From an uncultured Prevotellaceae bacterium (GTDB lineage: Bacteria; Bacteroidota; Bacteroidia; Bacteroidales; Bacteroidaceae): a stretch of DNA of 36,082 bases. Each line of letters starts with the position of its first letter. The first letter of the stretch is position 1. Both the position numbers and the translations under genes were made by a program. Positions 32,301-36,082 of the stretch are shown here, piece by piece. Under the pieces are notes generated by a model, which ran no database searches, was not told where the DNA came from, and worked only from the letters and a program-made list of their open reading frames with translations. Location of the stretch: contig CAMKTJ010000025.1 in the NCBI GenBank assembly GCA_946415645.1, positions 1 to 36,082 on the forward strand. Direction: 5' to 3'.

Positions 32301-33549
32301 TATACTGGGTGCTGAGTGTACCACCCTGACGTGTAATATAGCGCTCTGTACAGAGGTTCTGCAGGAAATATTTACCTGCGGTACCTGAGGCCACGAGTGT
32401 CCAGTACTGAGAAAGCTTATCAGCATTTACTCCCTCACAGCTAATGGAGTTGTTACTGAAGTCCTCGTTCATATAGGTATTATAGCCCATATTACGGATG
32501 CGATAATACTTACCCACCTCAGGTTCCCTGAATTCAGACTGCGACAATAATCCAGCCTCAACTTCCTCTAACGAGTAATTCTCAACCAGCGAAATATTCC
32601 AGTCGGATCCTATATCACCCTGGCATGTCCATTTGTAAAGCGTGGAACCGTTGAGGTTCAAACAGACACTACCACTGAAATCACTCTTCTCTGCTACGTT
32701 AATGTAGGTTGAGTTGTTGCTGTTATTGGGGCTGTATTGGATATACAGGGTCTTAGCCGTCGAACTCGGTGAACGGAAATTGTCATCGGCTGCCAGATAA
32801 CGGCCCGTACTTCCGTTTCGTAACGTATATCCATCACCTTTCTTATCCAGAATCCAGACCTGCTGTAGTGTGTTTACGTCAGCCTTCACGCCCAATGTCT
32901 GACTATTATCATCGGTAAGATTCATATTCGAATACCTACGGTTTGTAAGACGAACCAGACCCCCCTTGTTAAGAACGTATTTCACAAAGGCCGACCCTTC
33001 CAAGTCATCTAGTCCTGTAAAGACAACCTTCTTGAACACCCAGTCTCGGTCACCTCCAGTAGATCCCACGCTACTGGCTCCCTTCAGTTTGCCGTCAATA
33101 CATTGCATGAAGTAGAGAGTGCTCTTGAGCGTCCAATGTCCTGGAGAGCCGAACTCGGCAATGATATATGCATATTTGTTTGCTACAGTTGCGCTGGTAC
33201 CATTGTTCTTGGTCGTGGACATATTAGCATAATAGTTCCCAAGGCCCGACTTCAGGTAATACTTCCCCTCTGTTCCTGTGGCTTCCAACTGAACCAGATA
33301 GCCGGCGCCACTTGAGGCATCCAGACCATTCGGACTTATAGTAGTGGGGTCCAAGGTATTCCCTGTTCCCTCCTTGGTATAAGACAATGTGCTGGGGTTA
33401 TACAGGAAGTACCATTCCCCCGTCTGAAGAGTTGTAACATTCTCTCCGACCGACAGGATTTTCCCTTCCCATTCCTGACCTTGTGCCTGCATATTCCATA
33501 TACCAAACAGCTGAAGCAGCAATAAAGTTATCAAAGATTTTGCATTCAT
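29374..33549 (-). CDS. Large secreted M60-like (mucinase-type) metallopeptidase with binding modules
   Basis: This 1391-residue protein has a signal peptide (MNAKSLITLLLLQLFGIWNM, cleavage near QAQG). Three ricin/beta-trefoil-like modules span about 30-480 (GRYLAADDN, ERYITRQGG). The M60-like domain (about 590-1010) has the zinc motif H829-E830-I-G-H833 and third ligand E846 in ATEVSNN, as in the HExxH-(x)-E signature of this family. M60 peptidases cleave O-glycosylated, mucin-like proteins. A C-terminal beta-rich region and the sorting-type tail (TAKGLYIYNGKKVLR) complete it. The linker before the tail is repeat-encoded (SLNEELRVKSEELNSQF). It is first in the run M60, DUF6057, lipoprotein, nagB, consistent with amino-sugar-rich glycoprotein use. 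Confidence 0.88.
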   Translation of the reverse strand: MNAKSLITLLLLQLFGIWNMQAQGQEWEGKILSVGENVTTLQTGEWYFLYNPSTLSYTKEGTGNTLDPTTISPNGLDASSGAGYLVQLEATGTEGKYYLKSGLGNYYANMSTTKNNGTSATVANKYAYIIAEFGSPGHWTLKSTLYFMQCIDGKLKGASSVGSTGGDRDWVFKKVVFTGLDDLEGSAFVKYVLNKGGLVRLTNRRYSNMNLTDDNSQTLGVKADVNTLQQVWILDKKGDGYTLRNGSTGRYLAADDNFRSPSSTAKTLYIQYSPNNSNNSTYINVAEKSDFSGSVCLNLNGSTLYKWTCQGDIGSDWNISLVENYSLEEVEAGLLSQSEFREPEVGKYYRIRNMGYNTYMNEDFSNNSISCEGVNADKLSQYWTLVASGTAGKYFLQNLCTERYITRQGGTLSTQYKTQTNKPNAGYGITRTSDVTNMLFYIIDSGSVGLHSAANSNVVGWYTTDIAGSTWGFEEAELTDEFIQEGRSNLQNYSDLKSRIGTYKAALANLFKDNACTELKEEIQALSDEALAENDDFKILNADIQAMILKVKNNTWQSYTSSTGYKREGFEKFFRIRDDYQVYSHYQQMSGNKYAGMSYSFGKLSGPTGIVGKAGDIIYIYLDEEPSADCTLEAEVVVDSDSPGDHQTGTTTSLHAGLNTILLSNPSTLYIFYQLNNPEKYLANYPNVKIHIEGGELQGYFDYTRGMTNEDWTLLYEKMLDKSKVVNFKCDRIVFAMLGSLVKNAIGAKGEVEGLMRVWNNFVECEEDLMGFKEDLQGRFRNIWNAFSVNHGHMYASTYGTYYSDGTIGTIMNYNTITASGGAIWGPSHEIGHNHQACFNIVGATEVSNNLFSNVNVFLHGVSTTRGTKVNDTFEDFARGKGWFGMDIWEQTRFYFQLYLYFHAQGHKPDFYPTLFKMLRNSPIQKRSSTYDSSLANENGVVGGYISYGKDDYLHMAKKMCDAAQLDLSELFEVNGMFVPYEKFYVGDYGDYWVTTTEKDIEEAKAYMSRYPKAPSICFIDDRIKPSPAIFDGPFEGRPKGENRIAYDDGEVPIGYADVGQWSDYVDEYQTNGYCYTTTTSQGTTTYSITGTGAIGYKVYDKDGKLVYLSNKNKIVFPSYVQSKIKDGFTIVACEANGYEVLVPFAPALYRGEMTAYYEGNPTPHTLYYYGTGTAGVSEMNPLPANSIAYVKPGLTGKKLPTAELLANTNVVNGEGVAQSLVIDGNKTFYIPEDFNAQQVRFTKTGTGYQALHLPFTVKNGYVGTITNHQLDTSVESIAAGEPVVVDGNIDIVENDVTLNAVTYAQMLPGYVLDAEGKSVVAAEEITPFTYVFSEAFNLGDDETSLNEELRVKSEELNSQFIYDLSGRRVANGQKPTAKGLYIYNGKKVLR
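29480..29520 (-). repeat. Dispersed 41-base repeat in the M60 gene
   Basis: It is complementary to, and 39 of 41 identical with, 5299-5339 in the 1933 gene. It encodes TSLNEELRVKSE in both. It continues into AATTGAGAATT-type repeat DNA toward 29468. Confidence 0.85.
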
Positions 33550-33666
33550 AGTGGTATTATTATTTTAAGGTATGGAAACAAAAGCGGAAGTGAATTCGCC
33601 TCTCAATCTCATATTTGACTTCCCTGTTTGTTTCAAAATTGTAGAATTATTAATCGTTTATCACTG

Positions 33667-33674
33667 CAAAGATA
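33667..33674 (-). promoter_or_regulatory. Promoter -7 box for the M60 operon
   Basis: TATCTTTG on the minus strand fits TAnnTTTG. The -33 element is poor. The leader would be about 110 bases and holds no recognised structure. Confidence 0.55.
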
Positions 33675-33731
33675 ACAATATTTTCCATAAAAGAAGATTT
33701 AACCGCAGGTTTTTTATACTTCGTTCCTTTT

Positions 33732-33823
33732 AAGCGGCCGATTTTTCGTTATTATCGTTTTGGCGGCCTTCGATATGACGTTATAACGTTATATCGTTAT
33801 TACGACATTTTCTGATCGCCACG
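33732..33823. repeat. Palindromic CGTTAT/CGATAT intergenic element, copy C
   Basis: AAGCGGCCGATTTTTCG and GGCGGCCTTCGATATGACG lead into TTATAACGTTATATCGTTAT, ending TGATCGCC. It is the longest copy, with two GC-rich blocks on the left. It sits between the HD phosphohydrolase stop and the M60 promoter. Confidence 0.72.
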
Positions 33824-33832
33824 CTTCATTCT

Positions 33833-35896
33833 TCACTTACTTAGCTCCGGGTACTGTATACGGGTATGATACATAGTACGAAGTTTGGTTTTGAAGACCT
33901 CTTTAGCCTCTGCTATCTCCAGGAAGGAAATAGGACACTGAGAAAAATAGCCACCGGTAATCTGGTCGTCGATTATTCTGTCAACCATACTGTTCAAACT
34001 CTCCTCTGTATATTCCGACAGACTACGTGATGCTGCCTCGATAGAGTCGGCCATCATCAGGATAGCCTGCTCCAGTGTCGTAGGATTGGGGCCGGGGTAA
34101 GTGAACACTCTCTCGTCTACCTCCTTGTCAGGGAACGCGTTCTTATATGACACATAGAAATACTTGGCCATACTCTGCCCATGATGAGTAGAGATAAATT
34201 CCTTTATTACTGAAGGCAACTGGTATTTGTCGGCCAAACGTAAGCCATTCTTTACATGCTGAATAATAATCTGTGCACTTTGCTCATATGGCAGATTATC
34301 ATGCGGATTGGTACCCGACTGGTTCTCGGTAAAGAAAACGGGGTTCTCCAGTTTTCCAATATCATGATACAAGGCGCCGGTACGTACCAATTGGCTCTTA
34401 GCGCCTATACTGTTAGCGACTTCCGCAGCTAAGTTGGCCACCTGCATGCTATGCTGGAAGGTGCCTGGAGCTTCTTCCGAGAGTCTGCGAAGAATAGTGT
34501 TGTTGATATTAGAGAGTTCTACCAATGTAACGTTTGACGTGAAACCGAAGATGCGCTCTATAGGCATGAGCAACGTGTATGACAACAGAGACAGAACTCC
34601 GGCTACCAGGATATAGATATACGTCCATTTGTCGAACCCATTGGAGTTATACGGACTGCCATGCAATAACTCGATGCAGAAATAGGTCACCAGTGCTGCC
34701 ACAGTTACCAAAGCTGCTGCGCGAACCAGTTCACTACGCTGCGAAAGCTGTCGCAGACTGTATATGGCTACCAGACCTGCCACCAGCTGAGTGACAATGA
34801 ATTCGTACGGATGGTTAAGCACCATAGCACAAGTAAGGATAGACAGTGCATGGGCAATAAAGGCCGTTCTGCTGTCCATAAACACACGAATAAAGATGGG
34901 TAGGATACAATACGGAATAACATACACGCTCATCAAACCGTGTGACTTCAGTATAAAAGTAATTATCGGGAACAGGAGGCACTGGCTTATTACCAACATA
35001 ACGGTACGCGGATTAGCCAGGTAATCGCTACGGAACTGCTCGAAGTAGAACAAGAGCAGGATCATCAATATGGCGATGTACGTTACCTGACCGCCCAACA
35101 GTAACAGTCGTTCCTTATTGCTCATAGAACGGCTCTGCTGGAAACGCTCCAACGACTGCAAGACACAGTATGTATATTCATCCACAATCTGTCCGTGATC
35201 AACCAGTTTCTGCCCTACCTGAACCTGCCCGATGTATGGTACCAGCTGGGCATCCACCTCTTGTCGCTGCTGTAGAGATTTTTCGGCATCATAAACCAGA
35301 TTGGGCTGTATGAATCTTTCCAGCCCACATCGCATCAGTTTATTATGATTGTAACGTGTACTGTCCACCTCAGCCATCATATATTCATAGGCAGTCTTCT
35401 CTGTAAACAGTTGTTTCACATACCGGGGTTGCGACTCGTTATTCTCATAAAGCCATACCTGTCGGGTATTTTCCCTTTTCAATAACTCATAGTCTTCGGC
35501 CTCTACAATACCCTGAGCATAAAGATGCCTTAGTTTCTCTAACAGATGTGGCAGATAATAAAAAGGTATCCCCTCGCCTACCATTGACCTTAGGGCTTCT
35601 TTCATCTGTGCTGCCTGCTTCTCATAGACAACATCCTTATATTCAAAATATGGCTCATAATAATTACGGAGGCTATCACCCTCGCGCTTCAGCTGAGCTT
35701 CACTCTTATACACAGGAAAGCTGTCTTGGGCAATCAACTGCGCACCATCCCAAGGCTCACCCACCTTGTACTCATATTTATTATAACTGCCCTTTGGCAG
35801 GAAGATGGTCAGGATGACTATCATAGCTATCAGTCCAGAGATCCTATACAGGTACTCCTTCTTGCTGATTTTTCTTTGTCTGTTGTATCGGCTCAT
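33833..35896 (-). CDS. 7TM-HD family phosphohydrolase (PgpH-like, probable cyclic-di-AMP phosphodiesterase)
   Basis: This 687-residue membrane protein has one transmembrane helix at about 17-36. A large extracytoplasmic 7TMR-HDED-type region spans about 37-265, followed by a bundle of about seven membrane helices (270-450). The cytoplasmic HD domain contains YHDIGKLENP (H511, D512), THHG (H571, H572) and LMMADSIEAASRS. This order is that of PgpH-type proteins, which hydrolyse the second messenger cyclic di-AMP. Length is near normal. The gene reads alone on the minus strand. Just upstream of its start is an AATTGA repeat with a GC hairpin, and its stop codon lies next to the CGTTAT element. 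Confidence 0.92.
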   Translation of the reverse strand: MSRYNRQRKISKKEYLYRISGLIAMIVILTIFLPKGSYNKYEYKVGEPWDGAQLIAQDSFPVYKSEAQLKREGDSLRNYYEPYFEYKDVVYEKQAAQMKEALRSMVGEGIPFYYLPHLLEKLRHLYAQGIVEAEDYELLKRENTRQVWLYENNESQPRYVKQLFTEKTAYEYMMAEVDSTRYNHNKLMRCGLERFIQPNLVYDAEKSLQQRQEVDAQLVPYIGQVQVGQKLVDHGQIVDEYTYCVLQSLERFQQSRSMSNKERLLLLGGQVTYIAILMILLLFYFEQFRSDYLANPRTVMLVISQCLLFPIITFILKSHGLMSVYVIPYCILPIFIRVFMDSRTAFIAHALSILTCAMVLNHPYEFIVTQLVAGLVAIYSLRQLSQRSELVRAAALVTVAALVTYFCIELLHGSPYNSNGFDKWTYIYILVAGVLSLLSYTLLMPIERIFGFTSNVTLVELSNINNTILRRLSEEAPGTFQHSMQVANLAAEVANSIGAKSQLVRTGALYHDIGKLENPVFFTENQSGTNPHDNLPYEQSAQIIIQHVKNGLRLADKYQLPSVIKEFISTHHGQSMAKYFYVSYKNAFPDKEVDERVFTYPGPNPTTLEQAILMMADSIEAASRSLSEYTEESLNSMVDRIIDDQITGGYFSQCPISFLEIAEAKEVFKTKLRTMYHTRIQYPELSK

Positions 35897-35904
35897 CTAT
35901 ATTT

Positions 35905-35950
35905 AAATTGAAAATTGAGGCGGCTCCGCCGCAATTGAGAATTGAAAATT
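35905..35950. repeat. AATTGAAAATTGA repeat with central GC hairpin
   Basis: AATTGAAAATTGA units flank GGCGGCTCCGCC, a perfect five-pair hairpin with a 2-base loop. The element lies 9 bases upstream of the HD phosphohydrolase start, inside its leader, and would place a hairpin near the ribosome-binding region. Confidence 0.7.
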
Positions 35951-36009
35951 ATCTAAAGTCTGATGTCTGATGACTAATGCCTATTTCTGTCTCCTCCGCT
36001 TTTCAGATG

Positions 36010-36017
36010 CGAAAATA
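36010..36017 (-). promoter_or_regulatory. Candidate -7 box for the HD phosphohydrolase gene
   Basis: TATTTTCG on the minus strand is one base from TAnnTTTG. It is about 115 bases before the ATG. Confidence 0.4.
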
Positions 36018-36030
36018 CAAAAAAAAGTCT

Positions 36031-36058
36031 TTTGTTAGAAAAAAAATGTTTACTTTTG
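36031..36058 (+). promoter_or_regulatory. Candidate rightward promoter for a gene beyond the window
   Basis: TACTTTTG (36051-36058) fits the -7 box. TTTG (36031-36034) is only 16 bases upstream, shorter than the usual 19-21. Confidence 0.4.
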
Positions 36059-36082
36059 CACAAATTTTGACAACATTAGCTT

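Overview
The window looks like a chromosomal segment of a gut or rumen Bacteroidales bacterium, most likely of the Prevotella group. Several things point there. Promoters fit the Bacteroidetes TTTG-N19-21-TAnnTTTG consensus. Many secreted proteins end in a short C-terminal sorting-type sequence (YDLSGRR...KKGIYIVNGKKVLK). The glycosidases and mucinase-like peptidase are typical of the group. Dispersed short repeats occur both between and inside genes. No SusC/SusD pair, integrase, transposase, CRISPR array or phage gene is visible.

Layout from the left. Positions 1-1755 (minus) hold the 5' end of glycyl-tRNA synthetase, a DUF2795 protein, a PduO-type cobalamin adenosyltransferase and a small methyltransferase-like protein. 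A 1171-residue surface protein (1933-5448, plus) faces a cohesin-like and a cohesin-dockerin protein (5770-7048, minus). A probable operon follows (11815 down to 7252): GH97 glycosidase, a secreted calpain/Tpr-like cysteine protease, and an NAD-dependent epimerase overlapping it by 4 bases. A 50-residue microprotein (12098-12250) sits just downstream of a 1442-residue multidomain surface protein (12321-16649). That gene is divergent from a glutaminase-A-type protein carrying two inserted jelly-roll modules (16907-20092). Then come tRNA-Leu(UAG), a GH27 alpha-galactosidase (20363-22594), rplS, and a 5'-nucleotidase split into two genes in reversed domain order (23353-25020). The right third is mostly one minus-strand series: M60-like peptidase, DUF6057 membrane protein, CxxCH-containing beta-propeller lipoprotein and nagB (33549 down to 25245). 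A 7TM-HD phosphohydrolase (33833-35896) lies upstream of it.

Taken together, the window encodes breakdown of host or plant glycoconjugates: alpha-galactosidases, a mucin-type peptidase, carbohydrate-binding-like modules and GlcN-6-P deaminase, with housekeeping genes interspersed. Five proteins carry the sorting-type C-terminus, suggesting type IX secretion cargo.

The most unusual signals are four. (1) A GC-bounded palindromic intergenic element built from CGTTAT/CGATAT units is present three times. (2) Dispersed repeats have become protein sequence, in the linkers before sorting signals and possibly in signal peptides. (3) A compact promoter-terminator unit near 25026-25126 may be a small RNA; its promoter lies inside a long inverted repeat. 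(4) There is a 50-residue microprotein. All functional calls come from reading the sequence by eye; no database search was run.
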